Part shown: in pieces, positions 27,156-36,385 of the stretch | Layout of the letters: each line of letters starts with the position of its first letter | How positions within the stretch are numbered: position 1 is the first letter of the stretch | NCBI RefSeq assembly: GCF_020169415.1 | Contig: NZ_JAIULG010000003.1 | Span: 144,576-208,575, forward strand | Direction: 5' to 3' | From: Tsukamurella sp. M9C | Lineage (GTDB): Bacteria > Actinomycetota > Actinomycetes > Mycobacteriales > Mycobacteriaceae | DNA: 64,000 nucleotides | Translations under genes and position numbers: made by a program | Notes under the pieces: model-generated | What the model saw: the letters and a program-made list of their open reading frames with translations, nothing else | Told to the model about the DNA's origin: nothing | The model's database searches: none

Positions 27156-28175
27156 ATGGTCAACGATCTCAATCTGGGCATCAACCTCGGCTACTGGACC
27201 CGTGGGCCGGAGGACCACACCGCGGCCGTGGTCGCCGCCGACGAGCTCGGCTACGACTACGTCTTCACCGCCGAGGCCTACGGCTCCGACGCCTTCTCGA
27301 CGCTCGCCTGGTACGGGGCCCGCACGAAGCGGATCAAGCTCGGCACCGCCGTCGCGCAGATCCCCGCGCGCACGCCCACCGCGACCGCCATGCACGCCCT
27401 GACGATCGACGGCCTGTCCGGCGGCCGCATGGTGCTCGGCCTCGGCGCCTCGGGCCCGCAGGTCGCCGAGGGGTGGTACGGGAGCCCGTTCCCCAAGCCG
27501 CTCGCCCGCACCCGCGAGTACGTCGACATCGTGCGCCAGGTGATCGCCCGCGAGGAGCCCGTGACCAGCGCGGGCCCGCACTACCCGCTGCCGCTGCCGG
27601 GCGGCACCGGACTGGGCAAGCCACTCAAGTCCATCGCCCTGCCGGTGCGGCCGCGGATCCCGATCTTCCTCGGCGCGGAGGGACCGAAGAACGTCGCGCT
27701 GTCGACCGAGATCGCCGACGGCTGGCTGCCGCTGTTCGCCGATCCGCAGCAGGTCGAGTCGGTCTTCGGCGAGTCCCTGGCCGGCCGATCCGCGGACTTC
27801 GAGATCGCCGCGACCGTCTCGGTGATCGTCTCCGACGACCTCGATGCCGCGCTCACCCAGGCGAAGGTCCCGCTCGCGTTCTACATCGGAGGCATGGGCC
27901 ACAAGTCGACCAACTTCCACCTCGACCTCATCGGGCGGCTCGGTTTCGCCGACGCCGCGGTCGCGGTGCAGGAGAAGTTCCTCGCGGGCGACCGCGTGGG
28001 CGCCATCGCCGCCGTCCCCGACGAGCTCGCCGATTCCATCGCCCTGCTCGGGCCGATCGACCGGATCGCCGAGCGCCTGGCACTCTGGCGGGATTCCCCG
28101 GTGACGACGGTGCTGTTCAGCGGAGTCCGGGACGAGCCCACGCTGCGGGCGCTGGCCGAGGCCGCCCGGGGCTGA
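27156..28175 (+). CDS. LLM-class F420-dependent oxidoreductase (Rv3520c-like)
   Basis: 339 aa. Luciferase-like TIM barrel: YDYVFTAEAYGSDAFSTLAW, LGTAVAQIPARTPTATAM, and GRMVLGLGASGPQVAEGWYG. It matches what I remember of Rv3520c, a KstR-regulated F420 oxidoreductase of the cholesterol cluster with unknown step. Start chosen from the leaderless arrangement TAGATT plus six bases plus ATG. F420 rather than FMN use is family-based inference. Confidence 0.83.
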   Translation: MVNDLNLGINLGYWTRGPEDHTAAVVAADELGYDYVFTAEAYGSDAFSTLAWYGARTKRIKLGTAVAQIPARTPTATAMHALTIDGLSGGRMVLGLGASGPQVAEGWYGSPFPKPLARTREYVDIVRQVIAREEPVTSAGPHYPLPLPGGTGLGKPLKSIALPVRPRIPIFLGAEGPKNVALSTEIADGWLPLFADPQQVESVFGESLAGRSADFEIAATVSVIVSDDLDAALTQAKVPLAFYIGGMGHKSTNFHLDLIGRLGFADAAVAVQEKFLAGDRVGAIAAVPDELADSIALLGPIDRIAERLALWRDSPVTTVLFSGVRDEPTLRALAEAARG

Positions 28176-28178
28176 GCG

Positions 28179-28865
28179 TCAGCGCCGGCCGAAGGTGAAG
28201 GCGAGATCCCACGGATCCGCGTCCCACCGGCTGATCGCCTCGATCATCACGGTCGGGGCGGTCGCCACGGTCTCTGGACTCGACGGTGCGCTGATCGTGG
28301 CGGTCCGGTCCCAGTCGTCGATGTAGGGCGCCCAGAGATCGGAGTCCCGCGGCGGCGGCGCCGTCTCGACGACGGTGACGAAGACGCCGGGCTCGGCGCC
28401 CGCCGGGAGCACCGCGAAGAGGCAGAAGGGCTCGCGCTTCGCGTCGCGCGCGCCGCGTTCGACCACGAGGTACTCGTCGGTGGCGGCGCAGTGCTCGACC
28501 GCCCGGGTCAGCACCTCGCGGAAGTCCTCGAAGGTCGAGCGGGAGGGCCGCTTCTCCGGGGCGAGGGCGATGGACTGCGCCTCCATCGTGAGGCTCCCGT
28601 CGTCCGCCCGGAGCGGGACGCGGGGCCGCACGAGGAGCGCACCGTCGGCCTCGGACAGCCGCGCCGCCTCGCGGTACCGGCCCTCCTTCCGCGAGACACG
28701 GCCGACACGGCCCGTCGCCTGGACCTCGCGGAGCCAGGCGTCGTCGGGCACCGACCAGAGGCGGGTGGCACCGTCGTCCGACCAGGTCCGGACGAGGCCC
28801 CCGACGCAGGGGCTGATCTCGACGAACCCTTCGGAATCCTCCGACTGCGCATGCGATCCGGGCAT
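28179..28865 (-). CDS. Hypothetical protein, 228 aa
   Basis: I do not recognise this protein. It is soluble, with Trp-rich acidic segments (VRTWSDDGATRLWSVPDDAW; WDADPWDLAF at the C-terminus) and no signal peptide or membrane segment. It starts at ATG 28865, nine bases after the PPOX gene stop, so both probably belong to the minus-strand transcript beginning at 30480. Codon use looks like that of its neighbours. Confidence 0.65.
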   Translation of the reverse strand: MPGSHAQSEDSEGFVEISPCVGGLVRTWSDDGATRLWSVPDDAWLREVQATGRVGRVSRKEGRYREAARLSEADGALLVRPRVPLRADDGSLTMEAQSIALAPEKRPSRSTFEDFREVLTRAVEHCAATDEYLVVERGARDAKREPFCLFAVLPAGAEPGVFVTVVETAPPPRDSDLWAPYIDDWDRTATISAPSSPETVATAPTVMIEAISRWDADPWDLAFTFGRR

Positions 28866-28874
28866 CGTCCGCCC

Positions 28875-29372
28875 CTACAGGTACGCCGCGGTGCTTCCGC
28901 CGACCGGCAGCTCGGGCATGCCGAGCTTGCGGTGGTCCCAGGAGCGCACGCGGCCGCCGCGCAGGCGCACGGCGACGCGCTTCTTCATCATCTCGTCGAT
29001 CGCGGGTTTGAGCTCCTCGGAGTACGGACCGAAGTAGCGCTCGTAGACCTGCTCGCAGACCGCGCGCACCGTGGCCTCGTCCTCGACGATCTCGGCGGTG
29101 CCCTCGATGGTGACACCGCGCAACTGGTCGTAGGACTGCCCGGCCTCGACCGACGCGCTCATGAGCGGGTTGCGGCGCAGGTTCACGACCTTCTGCGACT
29201 TGGCCTTCGTCTCGATCCACAGGTCGCCGTCGATCACGGCGTACCACATGGCGACGAGGTGCGGCACCCCGCCGGCACCCAGGGTGGCGATGGTGGCGGT
29301 GCGGCTGCGCTCGAGGAAGTCGCCGATCTCCGCCTCGGTCATCTGGATCGTGCCGCGCTGATTCGTTCCCAT
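28875..29372 (-). CDS. PPOX/flavin-reductase-fold family protein
   Basis: 165 aa. Split-barrel fold pattern: RTATIATLGAGGVPHLVAMW, WIETKAKSQKVVNLRRNPLM and GVTIEGTAEIVED, as in pyridoxamine-phosphate-oxidase-like F420/flavin proteins (FDOR-B). Four bases separate it from the flavoprotein gene upstream. The cofactor (F420, FMN, heme) cannot be told. It lies in a KstR-controlled minus-strand unit. Confidence 0.78.
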   Translation of the reverse strand: MGTNQRGTIQMTEAEIGDFLERSRTATIATLGAGGVPHLVAMWYAVIDGDLWIETKAKSQKVVNLRRNPLMSASVEAGQSYDQLRGVTIEGTAEIVEDEATVRAVCEQVYERYFGPYSEELKPAIDEMMKKRVAVRLRGGRVRSWDHRKLGMPELPVGGSTAAYL

Positions 29373-29376
29373 GGGG

Positions 29377-30480
29377 TCAGCGTGCCAGGTTCAGGCGGTC
29401 GACGGCATCCTCGAACTCGCCGACCAGCTCGGCCATGATCTCGGCGACGGGCCGCACCGCGTTCATCCGGCCCACGATCTGGCCGACCGGCATCGCGACG
29501 ACCGAGGGATCGCCCGAGGCGTGGATCCGGCTGTGCGCCTCCCCCACCAGCAGGTTCTGCAGGGGCATGGGCAGGGCCGACGGTGCACCGGGCTGCTCCC
29601 AAGCCTCCGTCCACCGGGTCTTGAGCAGGCGGGCAGGCTTGCCGGAGAAGATCCGCGTGCGCACGGTGTCGGCGCTCGTCGCGGCGACCAGGGCGTCCTG
29701 CATGGTCTGCGATTTCGTGTGCGTCTCGAGGTACTCGGTGGTGGTGAGCCAGTACGAGCCCATCCACACGCCCTCGGCGCCGAGGGTCAGGGCCGCGGCG
29801 ATCTGCCGGCCGGAGCCGATGCCGCCCGCGGCGACGACGGTCGCGTCGTCGCCCACCTCGTCGACGATCTCGGGGAGCAGCACCATGGAGCCGATCTCGC
29901 CGGTGTGACCGCCCGCCTCGTAGCCCTGCGCGATGACGATGTCGACGCCGTTGTCGACGTGGGCGCGGGCGTGCTTGGCGCGGCCGGCGAGCGCGGCGAC
30001 CTTGACGCCGTGCTCGTGCGCGGCGTCGATGACGTCCTTCGGCGGCGAGCCGAGGGCGTTGGCGATCAACGCGATCCGATGCTTGAGTGCGACGTCGACG
30101 TGCGAGCGGGCCACCGAGTGCAGCCAGCCGAGCACGCCCGCGCCGGCGGCACCGTCGGGCAGCTCGGGCACCCCGAGCTCGCGCAGCGTTCGCTCGACGA
30201 AGGCGCGGTGCTCCGCGGGGATGAGCTCGGTGAGGTCGCCCGCGCTGCCCTCGGTGGGCACCTTGTTGGGCATGACGATGTCCACGCCGTAGGGCCGCCC
30301 GTCGGTATTGGCGTCCATCCAGTCGAGGACGGCGTCGAGCTCCGCGGGATCGTTGAACCGGACGCAGCCGAGGACGCCGAGGCCGCCGGCCCGGGAGACC
30401 GCCGCGGCCACGTGCTCCGACGGGGTGAAGGCGATGACCGGGTACTGGATGCCCAGGTCCTCGCACAGGGGTGTGCGCAT
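29377..30480 (-). CDS. Nitronate monooxygenase-like FMN protein (IpdC family relative)
   Basis: 367 aa. NPD/2-nitropropane dioxygenase TIM barrel: NTDGRPYGVDIVMPNKVP, VIAQGYEAGGHTGEIGSM (FMN and catalytic His region, about 185-200), and VVAAGGIGSGRQIAAALTLG phosphate-binding loop. It is a paralogue of IpdC at 45766. Strong RBS AGGAGG before ATG. It is divergent from echA19 across a KstR box, so steroid induced. A reductase role in steroid breakdown is more likely than nitronate oxidation, by analogy with IpdC. Confidence 0.8.
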   Translation of the reverse strand: MRTPLCEDLGIQYPVIAFTPSEHVAAAVSRAGGLGVLGCVRFNDPAELDAVLDWMDANTDGRPYGVDIVMPNKVPTEGSAGDLTELIPAEHRAFVERTLRELGVPELPDGAAGAGVLGWLHSVARSHVDVALKHRIALIANALGSPPKDVIDAAHEHGVKVAALAGRAKHARAHVDNGVDIVIAQGYEAGGHTGEIGSMVLLPEIVDEVGDDATVVAAGGIGSGRQIAAALTLGAEGVWMGSYWLTTTEYLETHTKSQTMQDALVAATSADTVRTRIFSGKPARLLKTRWTEAWEQPGAPSALPMPLQNLLVGEAHSRIHASGDPSVVAMPVGQIVGRMNAVRPVAEIMAELVGEFEDAVDRLNLAR

Positions 30481-30511
30481 GAATCCTCCTGAAGACTTCT
30501 TTCCTCCAAAC

Positions 30512-30525
30512 TAGAACCTGTTACT
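30512..30525. promoter_or_regulatory. KstR operator between NMO-like gene and echA19
   Basis: TAGAACCTGTTACT: perfect left half and core, altered right end. It overlaps TACTGT, a plausible rightward -10, leaving an untranslated leader of about 65 bases before echA19. Confidence 0.75.
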
Positions 30526-30597
30526 GTCCGGGGAGGCGGATTCCCGCAATTGCCGATCCTCGTCTCGGCGAGGGTCCTCGACCCAGGAGCCTCAGTC

Positions 30598-31392
30598 ATG
30601 ACAGACGCCCCGCACGCCCTCGTCGAGCAGCGCGGCCACACGCTGCTCATCACCATGAACCGGCCCGAGCGCAAGAACGCGCTCACCGGCGAGATGCTGC
30701 AGATCCTCAGCGACGCCTGGGACCGCATCGACGCCGACCCCGAGATCCGCAGCGCCGTGCTCACCGGTGCGGGCGGCGCCTTCTGCGCCGGCGCGGACCT
30801 GAAGAACATGGCGAAGTCGAACCCCGGCGAGGCGATGAAGGAGGGCAGCGCCTTCGATCCGGCCCGGATCCCCGGCCTTATCAAGGGCCGCCGCCCGGGC
30901 AAGCCGCTCATCGCCGCGGTCGAGGGCGCCGCCATCGCCGGCGGTACGGAGATCCTGCAGGGCACCGACATCCGCGTCGCGGGCGAGAGCGCGAAGTTCG
31001 GCGTCTCCGAGGCGAAGTGGAGCCTCTACCCGATGGGCGGCTCCGCCGTCCGGCTGCCGCGCCAGATCCCGTACACGGTCGCGGCGGACCTGCTGCTCAC
31101 CGGCAGGCACATCACCGCTGCGGAGGCCAAGGAGTACGGGCTGATCGGCCACGTCGTGCCCGACGGGGACGCACTGGCCAAGGCCCTCGAGCTCGCAGAG
31201 CTCATCAACGCCAACGGCCCCCTCGCCGTGCAGGCGATGCTGCGCACCATGCGCGCCACCGAGGGCATGCACGAGGAGGAGGCCTTCAAGGTCGACGCGA
31301 AGGAGGGCCTGCCCGTCTTCCTCTCCCGCGACGCCAAGGAGGGCCCGCGCGCCTTCGCCGAGAAGCGCGCCCCGGTCTTCGAAGGCCGCTGA
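30598..31392 (+). CDS. echA19: Enoyl-CoA hydratase EchA19
   Basis: 264 aa crotonase. Oxyanion-hole segments [15 protein letters not shown] (about 58-72) and [20 protein letters not shown] (about 105-124); [20 protein letters not shown] and C-terminal [15 protein letters not shown] match EchA19 (Rv3516). It hydrates the steroid enoyl-CoA formed during side-chain beta-oxidation. ATG with AGGAG nine bases upstream. It converges with the following acyl-CoA synthetase, separated by a palindromic element. Confidence 0.9.
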   Translation: MTDAPHALVEQRGHTLLITMNRPERKNALTGEMLQILSDAWDRIDADPEIRSAVLTGAGGAFCAGADLKNMAKSNPGEAMKEGSAFDPARIPGLIKGRRPGKPLIAAVEGAAIAGGTEILQGTDIRVAGESAKFGVSEAKWSLYPMGGSAVRLPRQIPYTVAADLLLTGRHITAAEAKEYGLIGHVVPDGDALAKALELAELINANGPLAVQAMLRTMRATEGMHEEEAFKVDAKEGLPVFLSRDAKEGPRAFAEKRAPVFEGR

Positions 31393-31397
31393 CCCTG

Positions 31398-31463
31398 CAA
31401 TTGAACACCGTTTCTGTTCGCCCCGACCTGCGGTTTCTCCGAACAGAAACGGTGTTCAATCGG
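31398..31463. repeat. Palindromic element copy 2 (intergenic)
   Basis: Perfect 21-bp arms at 31400-31420 and 31440-31460 around a 19-base loop; the loop's reverse complement contains AAACCGCAGGTCGG, the family core. Outer CAATTGAAC...GTTCAATCGG is shared with the other copies, but the inner arm (ACCGTTTCTGTTCG) is different. It sits between the stop codons of echA19 and the converging acyl-CoA synthetase. Confidence 0.9.
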
Positions 31464-31467
31464 ATGA

Positions 31468-33021
31468 CTAGGCGTACTGGGCGCGGAGGGCCTTCTTGTC
31501 CGGCTTGCCGAGCGGGCTGACGGGGATCGACTCGACGAGGTCGACGGTCTTGGGTGTGTAGACGGCGCCCTTGCGGTCGCGGACCAGATCCCGGAGCTCC
31601 TCGACGTCGACGGTCGCGCCGGCGCGGGGCACCACGACGGCCTTCACGGCCTCGCCCCACTTCTCGTCGGGCACACCGATCACCGCGACGGACGCGACCG
31701 ACGGGTGCGTCGAGATCACGTCCTCGACCTCGCGCGGGAAGACGTTGAAACCGCCGGTGACCACCATGTCCTTCTTCCGGTCGACGATGTAGAGGTAGCC
31801 CTCGTCGTCGAACCGGCCCACGTCGCCGGTGTGCAGCCAGCCGTGCTCGGTGGCCTCGGCCGTCTGCTCCGGCTTGTTCAGGTAGCCCTGCATCACCAGC
31901 GGGCCGCGCACGCAGATCTCCCCCGGCGCACCGGGTTCGACGGGGCGCCCGGCATCGTCGAGCAGGGCGACGTTCACCCACGGGACGGGCTTGCCGCAGC
32001 TCGCCAGCCGCTCCGGCTTCGACGGGTCGTGGTCGCCGCGGCGCAGCACGGAGATGGTCATGGGGCACTCGGCCTGGCCGTAGAACTGGAAGAACACGGG
32101 CCCGATCCGCTCGATCGCCTCGGTCAGCCGGGTCGGCGAGATCGCGGACGCGCCGTAGAAGACGGTCTCCAGGCTGGAGAGGTCGTAGTCGCCGAACTTC
32201 GGGTGATCGAGCAGCGCGTAGATCATGGTGGGCACCAGCATCGTCGCGGTGATCCGGTACTTCTCGATCGCCGCGAGCACGGCCTCCGGCTCGAACCGGG
32301 GCAGCACGACCATCGAGCCGCCGGTCATCGACGTCGGGTTCCAGAAGGCGCCGCCGGCGTGGCTCAGCGGCGCGCACACGAGGAACCGGATCTCCTCCGG
32401 CCATTCCCATTCCGTGCGCTGGATGCGCAGCAGCGCCGCGCCGCCGGAGTAGCTGAGCATGACGCCCTTACTCTTGCCGGTGGTGCCGCCGGTGTACGCG
32501 AGGCTCGCGGTCGACGACGGGTCGGCGGTGTGCGCAGCGAGCGGTCCGGGCTCGAATCCGGCCGCGACGGCGGTGAGGTCGACGCCCGCCTCCGTGGGCC
32601 CCAGGGAGAGCAGTGTTTTCAGCCCCGGCACCCGATCCCGCAGGTCCGCGGCGCGCTGCTCGTACAGGCGCGGGTCGTAGATGAGGGTCTCGATCCCCGC
32701 GTCGTCCATGACGTAGACGTGATCGTCGAGCGAGCCCATCGGGTGCAGCGCGGCGAAGCGGACGCCGGTGATCAGGTTGGTGGACTGGGCGATCAGCACC
32801 TCGTGCCGGTTGCCGGAGAGCATCGCGACGGGGCTGCCCACGCCGAGCCCGACGGCGGCGTACGCCTGCGCGTAGCGACTGACCTCGTCGCGCACCTGCG
32901 CGTAGGTCAGCACGGAGTCACCGTCGGCTCCGGTGACGTGCACGGCGACGCGGTCGGGGTAGGCGGCGAGGGAGCCGAGCAGGATGTCGCCGGCCAGTGG
33001 CTCGCGGTGCAGATCGTCCAT
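31468..33021 (-). CDS. Acyl-CoA synthetase (FadD family)
   Basis: 517 aa. AMP-binding motif LAYTGGTTGKSKGVMLS (about 175), FYGQAECPMTI (motif A5), HTGDVGRFDDEGYLYIVDRKKD (A7/A8) and catalytic Lys region PVSPLGKPDKKALR at the C-terminus. The position beside echA19 is that of fadD19 in M. tuberculosis, but the sequence does not look like FadD19 as I recall it, so no symbol is given. Probably activates a sterol side-chain carboxylate. ATG with GAGGTG upstream. Confidence 0.82.
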   Translation of the reverse strand: MDDLHREPLAGDILLGSLAAYPDRVAVHVTGADGDSVLTYAQVRDEVSRYAQAYAAVGLGVGSPVAMLSGNRHEVLIAQSTNLITGVRFAALHPMGSLDDHVYVMDDAGIETLIYDPRLYEQRAADLRDRVPGLKTLLSLGPTEAGVDLTAVAAGFEPGPLAAHTADPSSTASLAYTGGTTGKSKGVMLSYSGGAALLRIQRTEWEWPEEIRFLVCAPLSHAGGAFWNPTSMTGGSMVVLPRFEPEAVLAAIEKYRITATMLVPTMIYALLDHPKFGDYDLSSLETVFYGASAISPTRLTEAIERIGPVFFQFYGQAECPMTISVLRRGDHDPSKPERLASCGKPVPWVNVALLDDAGRPVEPGAPGEICVRGPLVMQGYLNKPEQTAEATEHGWLHTGDVGRFDDEGYLYIVDRKKDMVVTGGFNVFPREVEDVISTHPSVASVAVIGVPDEKWGEAVKAVVVPRAGATVDVEELRDLVRDRKGAVYTPKTVDLVESIPVSPLGKPDKKALRAQYA

Positions 33022-33068
33022 GGAACACCTCGTGGATCGTTTGCGGGAATACCGGCGCGGAACGCGGT

Positions 33069-33082
33069 AGGAACGTTTTCCA
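33069..33082 (-). promoter_or_regulatory. Weak KstR-like site before acyl-CoA synthetase
   Basis: AGGAACGTTTTCCA resembles the hsd4A box but lacks the right-half G of the GTT core. Placed 48 bases upstream of the minus-strand start. Confidence 0.35.
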
Positions 33083-33129
33083 CGGTAAGGGCTGATCGCC
33101 GTTTCCGGGATACCCTTGCGCCAAAAAGT

Positions 33130-33143
33130 TAGAACATGTTTCA
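33130..33143 (+). promoter_or_regulatory. KstR operator before DUF35-ltp4-ltp3
   Basis: TAGAACATGTTTCA: perfect left half and GTT core. It is eight bases before the GTG at 33152, so it would cover the promoter of the three-gene operon. Confidence 0.78.
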
Positions 33144-33151
33144 CTCGTGAG

Positions 33152-34114
33152 GTGACCGCAGAAACGCAGACCCTCTCGGCGCCGATGCACCTGTCCTTCG
33201 ACTACACCCGGTCGCTCGGACCGGTCCTGGGCGCGTTCATGACGAACCTCCGCGAGCGCCGCATCGTCGGCACCCGCGACGCGGCCGGGCGGGTGCACGT
33301 GCCCCCGCTGGAGTTCGATCCCGACACCACGGCCGCCCTCAGCGAGATCGTTCCGGTCTCCGACACCGGCACGGTGACCAGCTGGAGCTGGAACGCACAC
33401 CCCGTCGACGGGCAGCCCTTCGACCGGCCCTTCGCGTACGCCCTCATCAAGCTCGACGGTGCCGATACCTCGCTCCTGCACGCCGTCGACGTCGCGGGCC
33501 CCGAGGACATCTCGACCGGCATGCGGGTGCACGCCCGCTGGGCCGCCGAGACGACCGGCGCGATCGGCGACATCACGCACTTCGTCCCCGGCGAGGGCGA
33601 CGGCGTCCCTGCGGTCGCCACACCGTCGGGCGACCCGATCGAGGTCCTCATCACCCCGGTCGCGCTGCGGCTCGAGCACTCCGCCTCCGTCCCGGAGACC
33701 CGATACCTGCAGGCCCTGGCCGAGGGACGGCTGTTGGGCCAGCGGTGCGGGACGTGCGGCAACGTCTACGTCCCGCCGCGCAACGCGTGCCCGATCGACG
33801 GCATCCCCACCACCGAGGAGGTCGACCTGCCGGACACCGGCGTGGTCACCACCTTCTGCGTGGTCAACGTGCCCTTCCAGGGGCAGCGGATCAAGCCGCC
33901 GTACGTCGCCGCCTACGTGCTGATCGACGGCGCCGACATCCCGTTCCTCCACCTCGTGCTCGGCTGCGACCCGTCCGAGGTGCGGATGGGCATGCGGGTG
34001 CGGGCCGTGTGGAAGCCGCGCGAGGAGTGGACCGAGAGTCCCGGCAACATCTCGCATTTCGAACCGACCGGTGAGCCGGACGCCCCCTACTCCAGTTACG
34101 AGAAGCACCTGTGA
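33152..34114 (+). CDS. DUF35 OB-fold protein, partner of Ltp thiolase-like lyases (Rv3521-like)
   Basis: 320 aa from GTG 33152. Two OB-like halves. The second begins with a zinc-ribbon pattern GQRCGTCGNVYVPPRNACP (about 200-218; three Cys visible) followed by VVTTFCVVNVPF, the ChsH2/DUF35 arrangement. The start was chosen because translation further upstream would run through the KstR box. DUF35 proteins bind and activate Ltp aldolases; the stop overlaps the ltp4 GTG, which fits a complex. Confidence 0.83.
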   Translation: MTAETQTLSAPMHLSFDYTRSLGPVLGAFMTNLRERRIVGTRDAAGRVHVPPLEFDPDTTAALSEIVPVSDTGTVTSWSWNAHPVDGQPFDRPFAYALIKLDGADTSLLHAVDVAGPEDISTGMRVHARWAAETTGAIGDITHFVPGEGDGVPAVATPSGDPIEVLITPVALRLEHSASVPETRYLQALAEGRLLGQRCGTCGNVYVPPRNACPIDGIPTTEEVDLPDTGVVTTFCVVNVPFQGQRIKPPYVAAYVLIDGADIPFLHLVLGCDPSEVRMGMRVRAVWKPREEWTESPGNISHFEPTGEPDAPYSSYEKHL

Positions 34115-35190
34115 GCACACGCACCTGCACCGATCCGGACGGCTCCGTCGCCGTCGTCGGCTACGCCGCCACCCCGTGGCTGCGGGCCGCGCAGACCACC
34201 ACCAACGGCGTGGAGATGCTGATCCCGCTGTTCGCCGACGTCTTCGCCCAGACCGGCCTCACCAAGTCCGACATCGGATTCTGGTGCTCCGGGTCGTCGG
34301 ACTACCTGGCGGGACGGGCCTTCTCGTTCATCGCCGCGATCGACTCCATCGGCGCCGTGCCGCCGATCAACGAGTCGCACGTGGAGATGGACGCCGCGTG
34401 GGCGCTGTACGAGGCCTGGGTGAAGATCCGCACCGGCGAGATCGACACCGCCCTCGTCTACGGCTTCGGCAAGTCCTCCGCCGGCGTGCTGCGCCGCACG
34501 CTGACCATGCAGCTCGACCCGTACACCGTCGCGCCGCTGTGGCCCGATTCGGTGTCCGTCGCCGCGCTGCAGGCCCGTGCGGGCATCGACTCCGGCGCGT
34601 GGACCGAGGCCGACATGGCCGCGGTCGCCGCGCGCAGCCTCACCGACGCGACGGCGAACCCCGCGGCGCAGGTGTCGCGCACCGTCGACGCGGAGACGCT
34701 CCTGGGCGAGCCGCTGTGGGCGGATCCCCTGCGCCGGCACGACATCGCGCCCGTCACCGACGGTGCCGCCGTCGCTATCCTCGCCTCCGCCGAGCGCGCC
34801 CGCGAGATCCGGGAGAATCCCGCGTTCATCACCGGCCTCGAGCACCGGATCGACTCGCCCGCACTGGGCTCGCGCGACCTCACCCTGTCGCCGTCGACCA
34901 CCGCCGCGGCCCGCGCCGCCGGAGCGGACGGCGTGCAGCTCGCCGAGCTCCATGCGCCCTTCACCCACCAGGAACTGATCCTGCGCAGGGCGATCGGTCT
35001 CGACGACGACGTACGGATCAACCCGTCCGGCGGTGCGCTCGTGGGGAATCCCATGTTCTCCGCGGGTCTCGCCCGGATCGGCGAGGCCGCCCGCGCCGTG
35101 TGGAACGGCGACGCGGAACGCGTCCTGGCGCACGCCACCGGCGGACACGCCCTGCAGCAGAACCTGATCGCCGTGATGGAGGCCAAGTGA
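34111..35190 (+). CDS. ltp4: Thiolase-like lipid-transfer protein Ltp4
   Basis: 359 aa. Thiolase superfamily without the nucleophilic-cysteine signature of true thiolases; end motifs NPSGGALVGNPMFSAGLARI and HATGGHALQQN are typical of SCP2-thiolase-like Ltp proteins. Ltp3/Ltp4 are known from Rhodococcus to be needed for C24-branched (plant) sterol side chains, acting as retro-aldol lyases with a DUF35 partner. GTG start overlapping the DUF35 stop; ends overlapping ltp3. Confidence 0.85.
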   Translation: MSTRTCTDPDGSVAVVGYAATPWLRAAQTTTNGVEMLIPLFADVFAQTGLTKSDIGFWCSGSSDYLAGRAFSFIAAIDSIGAVPPINESHVEMDAAWALYEAWVKIRTGEIDTALVYGFGKSSAGVLRRTLTMQLDPYTVAPLWPDSVSVAALQARAGIDSGAWTEADMAAVAARSLTDATANPAAQVSRTVDAETLLGEPLWADPLRRHDIAPVTDGAAVAILASAERAREIRENPAFITGLEHRIDSPALGSRDLTLSPSTTAAARAAGADGVQLAELHAPFTHQELILRRAIGLDDDVRINPSGGALVGNPMFSAGLARIGEAARAVWNGDAERVLAHATGGHALQQNLIAVMEAK

Positions 35191-36362
35191 TGGGCAAGCC
35201 CACCGCAGTACTCGGAACGGGCCAGACCCGCCACCGCGCCAAGCGCACCGACGTCTCGATGGCCGGCATGATCCGCGAGGCCGTCGACGCAGCGCTGCTC
35301 GATTCCGGCACCACCATGGCCGACATCGACGCCATCGTGATCGGCAAGGCGCCCGACATGTTCGAGGGCGTCATGATGCCCGAGCTGTTCCTCGCCGACG
35401 CGCTGGGCGCCGTCGGCAAGCCGCTGCTGCGCGTGCACACCGCGGGCTCGGTCGGCGGGTCGACCGCCGCCGTCGCCGCCGCCCTGATCAAGTCGGGCGT
35501 GCACAAGCGGGTACTCACGGTGGCGTGGGAGAAGCAGTCGGAGTCGAACGCCATGTGGGCGCTGTCGATCCCGGTCCCGTTCACGGTGCCCGTGGGCGCC
35601 GGCGCCGGCGGCTACTTCGCCCCGCACGTCCGCTCCTACATCCGGCGCTCCGGCGCGCCCGACCACGTCGGCGCGATGGTGGCGGTCAAGGACCGGCGCA
35701 ACGGCGCCCGGAATCCGCTGGCGCACCTGCACCAGCCCGACATCACCCTCGAATCCGTGCAGGCGTCCCAGATGCTCTGGGACCCCATCCGCTTCGACGA
35801 GACGTGCCCGTCGTCCGACGGCGCCTGCGCCATCGTGCTCGGCGACGAGGAGGCCGCCGCGGCATCGGAGGCGGCCACCGGCAACCGCGTCGGGTGGGTA
35901 CTCGCGACCGCGATGCGCACCGAACCCCTCGCCTACGCGGGCCGCGAGCACGTCAGTCCTCGCGCAGGTCAGGACGCCGCAGCCGCGCTGTGGCGCGACG
36001 CCGGCATCACCGACCCGCTGCGCGAGGTGGACGCCGCCGAGATCTACGTGCCCTTCTCCTGGTTCGAGCCGATGTGGCTGGAGAACCTCGGGTTCGTCCC
36101 CGAGGGGCAGGGCTGGAAGCTCACGGAATCCGGCGGCACCGAGATCGGCGGGGAACTGCCCGTGAATCCGTCCGGCGGCGTGCTCTCCTCCAACCCGATC
36201 GGCGCGTCCGGCATGATCCGGTTCGCGGAGGCCGCGAAGCAGGTCATGGGGCGGGCCGGGGACTACCAGGTCGACGGTGCCCGCAAGGCCCTCGGCCACG
36301 CCTACGGAGGCGGTTCGCAGTACTTCTCCATGTGGCTGGTGGGCGCGGACAAGCCCGCCTGA
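35190..36362 (+). CDS. ltp3: Thiolase-like lipid-transfer protein Ltp3
   Basis: 390 aa. Starts at ATG sharing one base with the ltp4 stop. Conserved NPSGGVLSSNPIGASGMIRFAE (about 327-348) and HAYGGGSQYFSMWLVGADKPA end. Same family as Ltp4 and probably its partner in side-chain aldol cleavage. Just after the stop, at 36386, is a second degenerate copy of the 3' end (see that entry). Confidence 0.87.
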   Translation: MGKPTAVLGTGQTRHRAKRTDVSMAGMIREAVDAALLDSGTTMADIDAIVIGKAPDMFEGVMMPELFLADALGAVGKPLLRVHTAGSVGGSTAAVAAALIKSGVHKRVLTVAWEKQSESNAMWALSIPVPFTVPVGAGAGGYFAPHVRSYIRRSGAPDHVGAMVAVKDRRNGARNPLAHLHQPDITLESVQASQMLWDPIRFDETCPSSDGACAIVLGDEEAAAASEAATGNRVGWVLATAMRTEPLAYAGREHVSPRAGQDAAAALWRDAGITDPLREVDAAEIYVPFSWFEPMWLENLGFVPEGQGWKLTESGGTEIGGELPVNPSGGVLSSNPIGASGMIRFAEAAKQVMGRAGDYQVDGARKALGHAYGGGSQYFSMWLVGADKPA

Positions 36363-36385
36363 CACCCGGCAGTGTTCCCCAGACC

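Noticed and set aside
26147..27920. Extension of the aldehyde dehydrogenase frame upstream of 27110 to 27920
   Set aside because: Residues beyond 27110 run antisense to the LLM gene and through an exact KstR box; a good leaderless start exists at 27110.
30598..33021. Calling the acyl-CoA synthetase at 31468 FadD19 because it is next to echA19
   Set aside because: The sequence does not resemble FadD19 as I recall it and the genes converge here, unlike the divergent fadD19/echA19 pair in M. tuberculosis.
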